Assembly: GCF_900177275.1 (NCBI RefSeq)
Contig: NZ_FXAG01000017.1
Span: 1-64,000 of the forward strand
Length of the DNA: 64,000 nt
Source: Pseudogulbenkiania subflava DSM 22618
GTDB lineage: Bacteria > Pseudomonadota > Gammaproteobacteria > Burkholderiales > Chromobacteriaceae
Direction of reading: 5' to 3'
Below are positions 1 to 9,181 of this stretch, piece after piece. A program made the translations under genes and the position numbers. The notes beneath the pieces were generated by a model. It did not search any database and was not told the origin of the DNA. It worked only from the letters and a program-made list of their open reading frames with translations. Within the stretch, counting starts at the first letter, position 1, and each line of letters opens with the position of its first letter.

Positions 1-79
1 GTGCGACGTACGATCGATTACCCAATTCGAAATGGAAGCCAACCGGCTTCCAGGCTTCTTCTAGTTTGTTGACAGTTTA

Positions 80-196
80 TGTCTGGCGGCCTTAGCGAGG
101 TGGTCCCACCCCTTCCCATCCCGAACAGGACCGTGAAACGCCTTAGCGCCGATGATAGTGCGGCCTTGCCGTGTGAAAGTAGGACACCGCCAGACT
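80..196 (+). rRNA. rrf: 5S ribosomal RNA
   Basis: The segment opens with GTCTGGCGGCC and closes with the complementary GCCAGAC, which forms the terminal helix of 5S rRNA. Inside are the conserved stretches CCACCCCTTCCCATCCCGAA and the GTAGGAC-type 3' half. Length is about 117 nt, as expected. It is the last gene of an rRNA operon: the 23S gene must lie just upstream of the window, and positions 1-79 are the 23S-5S spacer. Confidence 0.95.
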
Positions 197-233
197 CCCC
201 CATCGCTGAGCGAATCAAAGATTCGCACGCAGT

Positions 234-268
234 AAAAGCCCAGCTCACTACGAGCTGGGCTTTTTGCT
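234..268 (+). terminator. Rho-independent terminator of the rRNA operon
   Basis: A stem of AGCCCAGCTC pairs with GAGCTGGGCT across a five-base loop and is followed by a T run. It lies about 40 bases after the 5S gene. Confidence 0.9.
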
Positions 269-517
269 TTGCGTGGGCGATATCCCGAGCCGGCTCGCCG
301 TGTCCCCGACGCGCTGGCGCTTGGGGGCGGCGGTGGCTCCGCGTTCTCTCACCCGCTGATGGGTTGGTCGAAGAGCCGGCCGTGACGTCCCGTCAGCACT
401 GCACGCCGATAAAACCCTGACTGATCGGAAGTAAAGAGAAGTCCGCCACAGGAGGAGAGTGACGGACATGAAGAAGAGCGGATGATCGGCTTTCTGAAGC
501 AAGCCGATCGGGGCATG

Positions 518-1837
518 TCAGTGCAACTTGACTTGGGGTTCGGCGCGCTTGGAAAGCAGCCGGCCTATCGTCGCCAGGCATGTTCTTCCCAGCCCATACA
601 GGGCCATCTTGTGCTTGCTGTAGAGCGACAGGTACATCAGGCGCGCGAACTGTCCCTGGATGAACAAACTCTTGCGTGACAGGGAGCTCATCAGGCTGCC
701 CACCGTGCTGTATTTGCCCAGCGAGATCAGCGAACCCAGGTCGCGGTAGGCAAATGTCCGCAGCGGTTTGCCCTGCAGTTGCCGTTGCAGGTTCGCTAGC
801 AACAGGGTGGCTTGCTGGTGGGCCGCCTGGGCGCGAGGTGGCACCCAGCCTTGCTTCTCTTCCCACGGGCAGGCAGCACAATCCCCAAGGGCAAAAATGG
901 CCGGATCCAAGGTGGTCTGCAGGGTGGGGCTGACCAGCAGTTGATTGAGCCGATTGGTTTCCAGACCGTCCAGCTGGGAGAGGAAGTCGGGTGCCTTGAC
1001 CCCCGCAGCCCAGACCACCAGCTCTGACGGGATGAGCTTGCCACTCGCGGTCAGCACGGACGTCTCAGTCACCTCGGTGACCTTTTCTCCTGTCAAAACC
1101 GAAATATTGAGCTTTTGCAGCAGACGCCGTGCGTTGTGCGACAGCTCGGGGGGCAGGGCCGGAAGGATACGGTCTCCGGCCTCGATCAGGGTCAGCCGGA
1201 TGTCCCGGTCGGGATCGATGCTTTCTCGCCCATACGCCACCAGTTCACGCGTCGTGTTGCGCAGCTCCGCTGCCAACTCGACGCCGGTGGCCCCGGCGCC
1301 AATGATGGTGATCTGCAGTTGCTCGGGGCGCAGAGGCTCGTCTTGCAGGCTGGCGCGAACGCAGGCGTTGACCATGCGCTGATGGAAGTGCGCAGCCTGT
1401 TCCGGGGTATTCAGGCTGATTGCATGGTGTGCAACGCCCCGGGTGCCAAAATCGTTGGTGCCGCTGCCGACGGCCAGCACCAGGGTGTCGTAGGAAATCT
1501 GGCGGCGCGGGATTAGCTCGTGCCCGTCGGCATCCAGGGTGGGGGCGACATGGATGACCTTCTCGCTACGGTCCAGTCCATCCATGCGGCCCAGACAGAA
1601 ACGGAAACCGTGCCACCGGGCTTGGGCCAGGTAGTCGAGCTCCTCCTTGGCCGGCGTCATGCTCCCGGCGGCAATTTCGTGCAGCAGGGGTTTCCAGATA
1701 TGGGTGCGGGAGCAGTCGACCAAGGTGATCTCGGCCTGTTGCCGGCGTCCCAGGGTGTCACCCAGCCGCGTTGCCAGAGCCAGCCCGCCAGCGCCTCCTC
1801 CCACAATGACGATTTTTTGCATGTTGGACGTGGGCAT
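518..1837 (-). CDS. ndh: Type II NADH dehydrogenase (NAD(P)/FAD-dependent oxidoreductase)
   Basis: This is a single-subunit, non-proton-pumping NADH:quinone oxidoreductase that passes electrons to the quinone pool at the inner membrane face. The protein has about 439 residues, normal for the family. An N-terminal FAD-binding dinucleotide fold shows IVIVGGGAGGLALA (residues ~8-21). A second nucleotide fold for NADH shows ITIIGAGATGVELAAEL near residue 180, and the FAD-contacting IFALGDCAA lies near residue 320. The C-terminal ~60 residues are basic and amphipathic, as in membrane-associated NDH-2. The start is set at the ATG at 1837 because GGAGA precedes it at good spacing; the frame stays open for 16 more codons without a site. 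It is divergent from the LysR gene at 2024, which may regulate it. Confidence 0.9.
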   Translation of the reverse strand: MPTSNMQKIVIVGGGAGGLALATRLGDTLGRRQQAEITLVDCSRTHIWKPLLHEIAAGSMTPAKEELDYLAQARWHGFRFCLGRMDGLDRSEKVIHVAPTLDADGHELIPRRQISYDTLVLAVGSGTNDFGTRGVAHHAISLNTPEQAAHFHQRMVNACVRASLQDEPLRPEQLQITIIGAGATGVELAAELRNTTRELVAYGRESIDPDRDIRLTLIEAGDRILPALPPELSHNARRLLQKLNISVLTGEKVTEVTETSVLTASGKLIPSELVVWAAGVKAPDFLSQLDGLETNRLNQLLVSPTLQTTLDPAIFALGDCAACPWEEKQGWVPPRAQAAHQQATLLLANLQRQLQGKPLRTFAYRDLGSLISLGKYSTVGSLMSSLSRKSLFIQGQFARLMYLSLYSKHKMALYGLGRTCLATIGRLLSKRAEPQVKLH

Positions 1838-2023
1838 CGGTGTCTCCTGAGGTGCGTTTGCCTGGTTGTGCTTCCTCGCATGCACAATTTGCCTTGTTGG
1901 CGGCGATGCGAAAGGGCCGTTAGAATGGCCTGAAATGAGGCCGTTAGCGGCTAATTTGCCCGGTACGAGCTACCTTCGGCAAACGATATAAATTCAGCAC
2001 ATTGTGAGTGATTGGAATAATAG

Positions 2024-2932
2024 GTGAGGCGAAAGATACCGAGCATCGAAGCGCTGCAGGCGTTTGAAGCGGCTGCACGGCACCAGAGCTTTACTCGTGC
2101 CGCGGAAGAATTGGCTTTGACGCAAAGCGCCGTCTGCAAGCAGATCGCGACGCTGGAGGAAATGCTGGGGATCGCCCTGTTCAATCGTATCAAGCGGCGC
2201 GTCAGCCTGAGCGAGGCGGGCCAGGTCTATGCCAGGGAGGTGCGAGAGCATCTCGACCGGTTGGAGCGCAGCACCTTGTCCATCATGGCGCATCAAGGTT
2301 CGGGCGGTGTCATCGAACTGGCGGCGATCCCCACCTTCGCCACGCGCTGGCTGATCCCGCGCCTGCCCGGGTTTTACGCCGAGCACCCCAACATCACAAT
2401 CAATATCACCACCCGTTCCGATACCTTCATTTTTGCCGACACCGTTTTCGATGCCTCCATTCATTTCGGGACGGGGGTCTGGCCCGGCGCCCACGCCGAT
2501 CATCTGTTTGGCGAGGAAATGATCCCGGTTTGCAGCCCGCAGCTGCTGGCGCGGCATCCCTGTTCGCAGCCGCCGGACCTGGTCAAGCTGAAGCTCCTGC
2601 ACCTGTCGGCACGGCACGATGCCTGGCATAAATGGTTTGCCGCGGCCGGGGCCAGTGACCTGAATGCCATGGTCGGCCCGCGCTACGAACTGTTTTCGAT
2701 GCTGGTGGAGGCGGCACGGGCGCAAATGGGGGTCGCCTTGGTGCCGCGCTTCCTGGTGCAGGAAGAGATCCGCTCGGGTTCGCTGGTGACACCCTTCGAT
2801 ATCCCGATGCAGAGCGAGATGGGTTATTTCCTGGTCTACCCGGAAAGCAAACGCGAGGCCAAAGTCCTTCAGGCCTTTGTCGGCTGGCTGCTCGAGCAAG
2901 CCGAGCAGTATCGTTTGCAGCTTCAGCCGTAG
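2024..2932 (+). CDS. LysR-family transcriptional regulator (GcvA-like)
   Basis: A 302-residue regulator. The N-terminal winged helix-turn-helix covers residues ~6-65, with the typical SFTRAAEELALTQSAVCKQI recognition segment. It is followed by a linker helix and a periplasmic-binding-like effector domain, whose start (IELAAIPTFATRWLIPRL) resembles the GcvA/AmpR subgroup. The GTG at 2024 is the only start that keeps the whole DNA-binding domain; no strong ribosome site is visible before it. It is divergent from ndh across 186 bp, the usual arrangement for a LysR gene and its target. Effector and targets cannot be read from sequence. Confidence 0.85.
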   Translation: MRRKIPSIEALQAFEAAARHQSFTRAAEELALTQSAVCKQIATLEEMLGIALFNRIKRRVSLSEAGQVYAREVREHLDRLERSTLSIMAHQGSGGVIELAAIPTFATRWLIPRLPGFYAEHPNITINITTRSDTFIFADTVFDASIHFGTGVWPGAHADHLFGEEMIPVCSPQLLARHPCSQPPDLVKLKLLHLSARHDAWHKWFAAAGASDLNAMVGPRYELFSMLVEAARAQMGVALVPRFLVQEEIRSGSLVTPFDIPMQSEMGYFLVYPESKREAKVLQAFVGWLLEQAEQYRLQLQP

Positions 2933-3068
2933 CGCCGGCCTTCGTCCAGGGTGAGCCCGCCAGGTGCCGACCGACACGCCCACTGCGCCGGCTCGCTTCG
3001 GGTCGGGGACGTGCGATGCCGGTGAGTTGGCGCCCCGGGTCTTGGCGGCGCCTTGCCAGGAGGCCGAG

Positions 3069-3743
3069 TCAGATCGATACGAAGGGCTGGTCTTTGAGCG
3101 AGGCTTTGAACCCCTCGACGACCTCGTGCACCTTGCCCCAGCTCGGTAGGGCTTTCATCCGGCCTAGCCAGCGTCGCACATTGGGATAGTTCAGATATTC
3201 GCAGCGTACCAGTTCCCCCACCGCCACCATCTCGGCGCCGACGTAGTCGGCGAGGGTAATCGTGTCTCCGCAGAGAAACGGGCGATCGGGGCCGATCAGG
3301 TTCTTGTCGAGGATGCCGAGCCAGTGCTGGGCTCTTTGCTTGCCCCAAGCGATGGTTCCGGCATGGGCCTCCTCGGTAGGCCGCTTGTGGTGAGGGAACA
3401 GTTGTGGGTAGACCAGGCCGTAGCCGTGGTCCTTGTAATAGTTGCTGTAGAACCACTCCATGGCCTCGTCGACGCGTGCCCGTTTTTTCAGGTCGGAGGG
3501 GTAGGCCATCGACTGGACCATGCCGGCAAGATAGCGAATGATGGCGCCGCTTTCTGCCAGCACAAAGCCATCATCATCCAGTACCGGGACCAGGCAGCTG
3601 GGGTTGATGGCCTGGAACTCTGGCTTGAGGTGTTCGCCGGTCATGAGGTCGACCAGCTGATAATCCAGCGGGATCGCCTCTTCGGCTGCGAACATCATGA
3701 TGATGCGGCTCGTGGTCGAGGCGGGGTGGTAATAGAGTTTCAT
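3069..3743 (-). CDS. Glutathione S-transferase family protein
   Basis: A cytosolic glutathione transferase of 224 residues. The N-terminal thioredoxin-like domain starts MKLYYHPASTTSRI; the Ser/Thr cluster at residues 9-11 is where the catalytic residue sits in Ser-type GSTs. It also has the cis-proline motif region LVPVLDDDG (~residue 53) and the glutathione-binding ESGAIIRYL (~residue 65). An all-helical C-terminal domain follows, ending in a GST-typical LADYVGAEM / YPNVRRWLGRM segment. The start at 3743 has GGAGAG eight bases upstream; a longer open frame exists but lacks a site. It stands alone. Substrate is unknown. Confidence 0.88.
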   Translation of the reverse strand: MKLYYHPASTTSRIIMMFAAEEAIPLDYQLVDLMTGEHLKPEFQAINPSCLVPVLDDDGFVLAESGAIIRYLAGMVQSMAYPSDLKKRARVDEAMEWFYSNYYKDHGYGLVYPQLFPHHKRPTEEAHAGTIAWGKQRAQHWLGILDKNLIGPDRPFLCGDTITLADYVGAEMVAVGELVRCEYLNYPNVRRWLGRMKALPSWGKVHEVVEGFKASLKDQPFVSI

Positions 3744-4322
3744 GGTGAACTCTCCAAAAGCGGACGTGGGCGTCTTGGGCCTGGCTCTAGGCGCATTTGA
3801 CGCGGGGTCTGCCGATTGCTGCTGGATGATGACGCCAAGGAGGCGACCAACCCCCAGCAAATGCGCGGGTGATCGACCGTGCCCGATGTGCGGTGAGGTG
3901 TGGCCGTACACTCTGTTCGAGCCGCCACTGCGCCGGTATGTGGACAAGTCAGCAGGGGGCGATCTCGTGCGTCGATCTATCCTGTCGGAGCGTTGTGGCG
4001 CACTTCTTCGGTGCGGTCGCCATGGTCGGCATGCCCTGGAAAATGACATGGCCGAGGGTGCCGTTTCATCCTGATTGGACGCTAGTTGCTGGTGAGGTGG
4101 ATTTCAAGAAAACGGTCTTCGTCTTTCTCCCTCCGCCCTTGTGTTTTGGAGGGAGGTTAGGGGCACTGCGGGCAACACCTGGATGCTGCATTGTTTACCT
4201 ATAGTAAACAAATTCTTTCTCATAGCATGGTTTTTCGAAACTCTCCGAAGCGATAAATTTTGCATATGAAATTTGCAAAGGGGGGGATGTCCCTCCTGGC
4301 GTATTAACACATCGGAGTTCAT
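3744..4322. other. Intergenic region, no gene recognised
   Basis: This spacer separates the minus-strand GST from the plus-strand small secreted protein, so it should carry both promoters. Open frames here do not resemble proteins. The only structure noticed is a short AT-rich palindrome around 4193-4211 (TTGTTTACCTATAGTAAACAAA), a possible operator about 115 bases before the small gene. Confidence 0.5.
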
Positions 4323-4550
4323 ATGAAGAAAGTTGCATTCGTTGTTGCCGGGCTGCTGGTGGCCGGCTCGGTTTTCGCCAAGGATAGCTACGTTGCGCCC
4401 ACGGATGCCCAGGTTCAGGCTTGGCAGGCAGAACAGGGTAAAATCAAGGCCAGCTACGCTCAGCTGCCGTCGGCCGAGCAAGCCCGCCTCAGCCAGCAGA
4501 ATGCCTACTGGGCCGCTCGGTGGTCCAAAGAGAACCAGTCCAGTCGTTAA
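4323..4550 (+). CDS. Small secreted hypothetical protein
   Basis: Seventy-five residues with a clear Sec signal peptide: MKK, a hydrophobic run of about 13 residues, then a signal-peptidase-type A-x-A site (VFA / KDS, cleavage after residue ~19). The mature part is about 56 residues, polar and helical, rich in Gln and Ala (VQAWQAEQ, LPSAEQARLSQQNAYWAARW). CGGAG lies seven bases before the ATG, and a good terminator follows the stop, so it looks like a real single-gene transcript. No family recognised; probably a periplasmic small protein. Confidence 0.7.
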   Translation: MKKVAFVVAGLLVAGSVFAKDSYVAPTDAQVQAWQAEQGKIKASYAQLPSAEQARLSQQNAYWAARWSKENQSSR

Positions 4551-4616
4551 GGCTTCCTTGGGGCGTCAGCTCTTGGCGCCTGTTTCAGGCTCGATGCTTG
4601 AGCCGCGCGTTGTCAA

Positions 4617-4645
4617 AAGGCTGAGTCACCCGGCTCGGCCTTTTT
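4617..4645 (+). terminator. Rho-independent terminator after the small secreted protein
   Basis: AAGGCTGAG pairs with CTCGGCCTT (one G-T pair) and is followed by five T residues, about 65 bases after the stop codon at 4550. Confidence 0.75.
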
Positions 4646-4696
4646 CTATGCAAGGCGAGGAAGATTCAAGCCCTCGGGCAAGCCCGGTGAGCCGGG

Positions 4697-5176
4697 TCAC
4701 GGCACGGTCTCCGGTTGCTTGGGCTTCATCTCCTTCATCAAGGACAACGCCTCGTCCTGGCCGACGATCTTGATCGTCATCGGGTCTCCCGCGAAAGGGA
4801 ATGCCCAGGAGCGGCCAGGGCTGTAACCCACCACCAGGTAGTAGGTTTTGCCCGATTCGGCTTCCAGCATGGCTAACCGTTTCCCTTGAGGGAAGGCCTT
4901 GAATCGGAATTCGTGATGGCCGGGTCCGATCGGCAGGGTTTTGTAGGTGCGGCGTGGCAGACTGGCGATTTCAGATCCGTTGTCGGTAATCTCCTGATTG
5001 CTGGACACCAGGGTCGGGCCGCTGATGTTCATGACCACCAGCGTGGCCGATTCGACGACCTCCTCCGAGGCAGGCGGTATCTCTGCCGACGTGTCAGTCT
5101 GCGCCCACAGTGTCGTGCTCAGGCCCAGCCCGCAGGCGGCAACAAGCCAACGGCAGTTCCTTCTCCAGTTGTTCAT
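4697..5176 (-). CDS. Exported hypothetical protein, DUF2846-like
   Basis: A protein of 159 residues with an N-terminal signal peptide (basic MNNWRRNCR, hydrophobic core, cleavage near LWA-QTD at residue ~25). The mature domain resembles the beta-rich DUF2846 type: a PIGPGHHEFRF strand followed by EAESGKTYYLVVGYSPG. Such domains are found in small periplasmic or surface-associated proteins of unknown function. GAGGAGGA directly precedes the ATG. It stands alone, divergent from the binding-protein gene at 5545. Family assignment is by motif memory only. Confidence 0.65.
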   Translation of the reverse strand: MNNWRRNCRWLVAACGLGLSTTLWAQTDTSAEIPPASEEVVESATLVVMNISGPTLVSSNQEITDNGSEIASLPRRTYKTLPIGPGHHEFRFKAFPQGKRLAMLEAESGKTYYLVVGYSPGRSWAFPFAGDPMTIKIVGQDEALSLMKEMKPKQPETVP

Positions 5177-5544
5177 TCCTCCTCCTCGTCAAATCGCTTA
5201 CCCCTTAAAACCTTTATTTACTGCTGCCGTCCTTGTCAACCTCGGCAAATCAACACGGCAGGGGCCAGGCCGTGCCCGGCCATGCCTCATCCACGGCATG
5301 CCGGGTGTGTGCGAGGTGGCCGCTCTTGCGTCAGGATCAGGCAAAAAAGCGGATCGAATCGGTTTGTGCGTGGTGAGTGCGGGGATTACGTGGTGAAGGC
5401 CAAGGCTGTTAAGCTCGCTCTGAAGTACGAGCAGGATTCGAGGCTATGCCGGACTGACCACCATTCATTGGGTCTGGGCATGCCTTTCCGCCAGCCGATT
5501 CAGCGGCGACTAGTGGCCACCAAGAAAACATAAGGAGAAATCGG

Positions 5545-7128
5545 ATGAAGCGTCGCTTTGCCACCCTGATGGCAGCCTGTGCTGTCAGCATGGCCGCCCC
5601 CATGGCCATGGCAGCCAAACCGCTGGTGTTCTGTGCCGAAGCGGCACCCGAGGGTTTCGATCCGGCGTTGTGGGACAGCGCCCTGACCTATAACGTCACG
5701 CGGCAGATCTTCCAGGGCCTGGTGCGATTCAAGCACGGCGGCACGGCGCTGCAGCCGGCCCTGGCAACCGGGTGGGAGGTGTCGGACGATGGCCTGGAGT
5801 ACACCTTCCACCTGCGCCGCGGTGTCAAGTTCCACCGCACCGACTACTTCCAGCCCAGCCGTGACTTCAATGCTGACGACGTGGTGTTCACCATCACCCG
5901 CTGGATCAATCCGGAGGCGCCGTTCAACAAGGCGTTCCGGACCCAGCTGCTGGGCCCCAACGCCAACGGTATCGCGCAGAGCGTGGCGGCGGTGAAGAAG
6001 ATCGATCCTTATACCGTCACGCTGCGGCTGAAGGAGCGCAACTCGACCTTTGTCAACTTCCTGGCGATGGGGTTTGCCGGCATGCAGTCTGCCGAGTATG
6101 GCGACAAGCTGTTGGCCGAAGGGCGGGCTGCCGACATCAACCTGAAGCCGATCGGCACCGGCCCCTTCCTGTTCAAGGGTTATGCCAAGGACGCGGCGGT
6201 ACGCTATGCGGCCAACCCCGGCTACTGGGGCAAGAAACAGAAAACCCAGAGCCTGGTGTTTGCCATCGTCACCGACCCCCAGGTGCGGCTGCAGAAGCTG
6301 AAGAGCAATGAATGTCAGGTGGCGGCGGCGGTGCGCGAGGCCGACCTGGACGGCCTCAACGGCGCGCCGGGGGTGAGGGTCACCTCCACCGGGGCGATGA
6401 ACATCTCCTACCTAGCCTACAACCTCCAGCGGCCGCAACTGGCCAATCGCGATGTGCGTGTGGCGCTCGACATCGCCATCGACCGCGATGCGCTATTCCG
6501 CGTGATGTTCCCCAAGGGCGGGGCCATTCAGGCGATCAACCCGTTCCCGCCGTCGGTGTGGAGCTGGAACGGCAAGAACCGGAACGAGTACAACCCGGCG
6601 AAAGCCCGGCAATTGCTGGCCAAGGCTGGCTACCCGGACGGCTTCGCCATCACGCTGTGGGCGCTGCCGGTACAGCGGCCGACCAATCCCAACGGCAAGC
6701 TGATGGCGCAGATGATCCAGCAGGATTGGGCCAAGATCGGCGTGAAGACGACCATCCAGAGCTTCGAGTGGGGCGAGTACCTGAAGCGTGCCGCGCAAGG
6801 CGAGCACGATGTCTACATGAGCGGATGGACCAGCGACGCCGGCGACCCGGATGACTTTTTGTGGGGCACGCTGTCGTGCAGCGTCAGCAAGAATGGCCAG
6901 CGCTTCTGCAACAAGGAGTTCGACGAACTGCTGTTGAAAGCACGCCAGACCAGCGACAAGCGCCAGCGCAGCGCCTACTACCTCAAGGCGCAGGAAATCT
7001 TCAAGCGCGAACGGCCGTGGATCACCGTCGCTCATTCCAAGATCTACATTCCGCTGCGCAACGACGTGGAGGGCTTCGTGATGAACCCCAACGGCTCGTT
7101 CGACTTCGAGGACGTCTACCTCAAGTAA
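5545..7128 (+). CDS. dppA: Dipeptide-type ABC transporter substrate-binding protein
   Basis: The periplasmic binding component of a peptide importer, 527 residues. It has a signal peptide (cleavage near AMA-AKP, residue ~24) and the cluster C fold of DppA/OppA (SBP_bac_5). It begins LVFCAEAAPEGFDPALWDSA, which matches DppA, and contains the family signatures FNADDVVFTITRW and IDRDALFRVMFPKGGAIQA. AAGGAGA sits before the ATG. No permease or ATPase genes are next to it, so the partner transporter must be encoded elsewhere, or the protein feeds a shared Dpp system. The gene symbol is by resemblance; the ligand could also be heme precursors or another peptide-like molecule. Confidence 0.88.
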   Translation: MKRRFATLMAACAVSMAAPMAMAAKPLVFCAEAAPEGFDPALWDSALTYNVTRQIFQGLVRFKHGGTALQPALATGWEVSDDGLEYTFHLRRGVKFHRTDYFQPSRDFNADDVVFTITRWINPEAPFNKAFRTQLLGPNANGIAQSVAAVKKIDPYTVTLRLKERNSTFVNFLAMGFAGMQSAEYGDKLLAEGRAADINLKPIGTGPFLFKGYAKDAAVRYAANPGYWGKKQKTQSLVFAIVTDPQVRLQKLKSNECQVAAAVREADLDGLNGAPGVRVTSTGAMNISYLAYNLQRPQLANRDVRVALDIAIDRDALFRVMFPKGGAIQAINPFPPSVWSWNGKNRNEYNPAKARQLLAKAGYPDGFAITLWALPVQRPTNPNGKLMAQMIQQDWAKIGVKTTIQSFEWGEYLKRAAQGEHDVYMSGWTSDAGDPDDFLWGTLSCSVSKNGQRFCNKEFDELLLKARQTSDKRQRSAYYLKAQEIFKRERPWITVAHSKIYIPLRNDVEGFVMNPNGSFDFEDVYLK

Positions 7129-7869
7129 CTCCTTCCCCGACGCGCGGCGCCCGGTCCAGGAAGGGAGCGTCGTGCGCTGCGCCCCCTCCGTTCGAACAGG
7201 TGGTCCGCGCTACGTGGCCGGCTTGACCTACATCGACTAATGCCTCGAACGGCACCATGCCTCGACCTGGCGGTCACGGAAGAGGGCGTTCTCCTGCGCC
7301 TTCTGGTCGTGGCCACGGACGCCGCCAGCGCTGGGGTGAGCGCCCTGATCCTGAGGGCGGCAACAGGACCTCGACACCCCCGCCGGCGCGCAACGCCGGC
7401 CGCTGATCCCGCCCCCAGACAGACCTTTTCCTCCCAATGCCCAGGTCCAAGCCGGTGGCAATCGCCCGGCTGACCGCCGCCGCGGCTACCGCCATCCGTC
7501 TTCATCATCTCGTTGTCGGACACTCCTGCTCGTAAGCCGTCGCTCGCCGCCCGTTGCGCGCCGTGCATGGCGATGTGTCCCGTGCGGAAGCGCTGATGAA
7601 TTATGAAATCAAGCGCGGATCGAAGCGTTCCCATGCCGCCTTGGATGCACTCGATCGTCTCATCCGGGATCGTGGCTATTGAGGGCACCCGTTGCGCCGC
7701 TCCAAGAGGGGAGGGCTTCGCCCATGGCGATGGCTGTCGCCCGAGAGCGGAAAGCGCATGGCGAGTGGGGCCGCAAACCTTTGTTCGGCCAACGTTGCGG
7801 GGTGGCTGCCCCAACGTTTCTACACTTTATGGGTTCGCGAAGGTGGAGCCGGGAAATTTTGACCCCCCC
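7129..7869. other. Gene-free stretch, no recognisable feature
   Basis: About 740 bp between the dppA-like gene and the LysR remnant. Open frames on both strands are arginine/proline-rich GC shadows with no family resemblance. It may be a decayed region, but nothing in it can be identified by reading. Confidence 0.5.
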
Positions 7870-8085
7870 ATTCTGCCGCACCGGCACGAGTCGGCCTGCC
7901 TTGATGTGCGGCTGTATCCGGTCGAACGGCGCATAGGCCCGCTCCATGCCATCCAGTGCGGCCTGCCGCATCAGGAAGGTCGTGTCGAAAACGGTCTGTC
8001 CGTGTCGGTGCACATTGACCTGCTACAGGTATTCCAGCGACACGGCCTGCCCCGTCGGCGCCTTCTGGCCACGCGACGCGAATGC
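7870..8085 (-). pseudogene. C-terminal remnant of a LysR regulator
   Basis: On the minus strand the translation contains VFDTTFLMRQAALDGM followed by AYAPFDRIQPHIKAGRLVPV. This matches the end of the effector domain in LysR proteins of the common DsdC/PtxR-like type (compare LxxAALDGxGLAYxPEDxVxPHIxxGRLVxVL). A stop codon (TAG at 8023-8025) interrupts the frame, the DNA-binding half is absent, and the conserved GLAY has become ERAY. It lies immediately downstream of an intact LysR gene on the same strand but is a different subfamily, so it is not a simple duplication of that gene. Confidence 0.6.
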
Positions 8086-8091
8086 CCCCCA

Positions 8092-9045
8092 TTACGCCGT
8101 GAATTCTCGCAACGCCGTCAGCGGCACATGCAGGGCTTCGTCGCGGGCAAACGCCTCGAGCAGGTAGTCGACGGTGGCGCGCACCCGCGGGGCCAGCAAG
8201 GCGCGGTGCGGGTATTGCAGCGCCATCTCGTAGGTGCCGGGGTGGTGGCAGTCGGCCAAGACCACCTTCAGCGAGCCGGCACGCAGGTGAGGCCATGCGT
8301 GATGGATGCCCACCTGGGCGATGCCGAGGCCAGCCAGCGCCGCCTGCGCCAGGGCCTCGGGTGCCGACACGGTGATGACGGCGGGGGCAGGCTCCCGTTC
8401 GTCCAGGCTGCCGTCCGCCAGCCGGAAGCGCCACGGCGAGAGCCGGCCGCCAAGAAAGCGCCGGGCGATCAGGCGATGTTGCGGCAGGTCCTGCGGCGTG
8501 CGTGGAACCCCGTACCGGGCCAGGTAGGCGGGAGAGGCGATCAGCACCATGTTCAGGCGGCAAATCAGGCGCGACACCAGGGCGGAGTCGACGAGCTGCC
8601 CGCCCCGGACCGCCAGATCGTAGCCCTCCTGCACCAGGTCGACCCGGCGGTCGTCGAAGTCCACTTCGACGCTCAACGCGGGATGGCGCTCCAGCAAGCC
8701 GGGCAGGGCGGGCATCACCTGGTCGCGCCCGAAGGCGGCGCTGGTCGAAATGCGCACGCGCCCGGCCGGCACCACGCGCTGCGCGGCCACGGTATCCACC
8801 GCGGCATCCAGCGCATCCAGCGCGATGCGCGCTTGTTCCAGGAAGGCGAGGCCCTCTGCCGTGAGCTTGAGCGAGCGGGTGGTGCGGTTCATCAGGCGCA
8901 CACCCAGTGCACGCTCCAGGCCTGCCACATTCTTGCTCACCGCCGCCGAGGAAATGCCCAGGCTACGTGCCGCGGCGGCAAAACTGCCGCTCTGGGCGGC
9001 CTGCACGAAGGAAAGGATGGCGCGTACGCGCTGCGATGAATCCAT
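8092..9045 (-). CDS. LysR-family transcriptional regulator
   Basis: An intact 317-residue LysR protein. The helix-turn-helix covers residues ~5-65 (GSFAAAARSLGISSAAVSKN), followed by the effector domain (VRISTSAAFGRDQVMPALPGLL). It belongs to the large group that regulates oxidoreductase genes. It is transcribed away from the flavodoxin/CMD/alcohol-dehydrogenase cluster starting at 9182. The 136-bp gap holds T-rich/A-rich sequence around 9065-9100 that could serve as its binding region. It most likely controls that cluster; the inducer is unknown. Confidence 0.85.
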   Translation of the reverse strand: MDSSQRVRAILSFVQAAQSGSFAAAARSLGISSAAVSKNVAGLERALGVRLMNRTTRSLKLTAEGLAFLEQARIALDALDAAVDTVAAQRVVPAGRVRISTSAAFGRDQVMPALPGLLERHPALSVEVDFDDRRVDLVQEGYDLAVRGGQLVDSALVSRLICRLNMVLIASPAYLARYGVPRTPQDLPQHRLIARRFLGGRLSPWRFRLADGSLDEREPAPAVITVSAPEALAQAALAGLGIAQVGIHHAWPHLRAGSLKVVLADCHHPGTYEMALQYPHRALLAPRVRATVDYLLEAFARDEALHVPLTALREFTA

Positions 9046-9181
9046 GGTGCTGCAACCGCTGTTGAATGCTTCATTATCAACTTGAAGTTATGGAATCATC
9101 AACCAGGTCACGCGTTCAGATCGCGAATCGACTTGTCCATAATCGGCGACATCCATCACCCGATCCGACAAGGAGCATGCA

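Noticed and set aside
3742-4074. Open frame of 110 codons in the spacer after the GST gene
   Set aside because: It overlaps the GST ribosome site and shows no protein-like conservation or motif.
7603-9039. Long plus-strand open frame (478 codons) opposite a LysR gene
   Set aside because: It is the antisense shadow of the LysR gene at 8092; the translation is His/Arg/Gln-rich and shows no domain.
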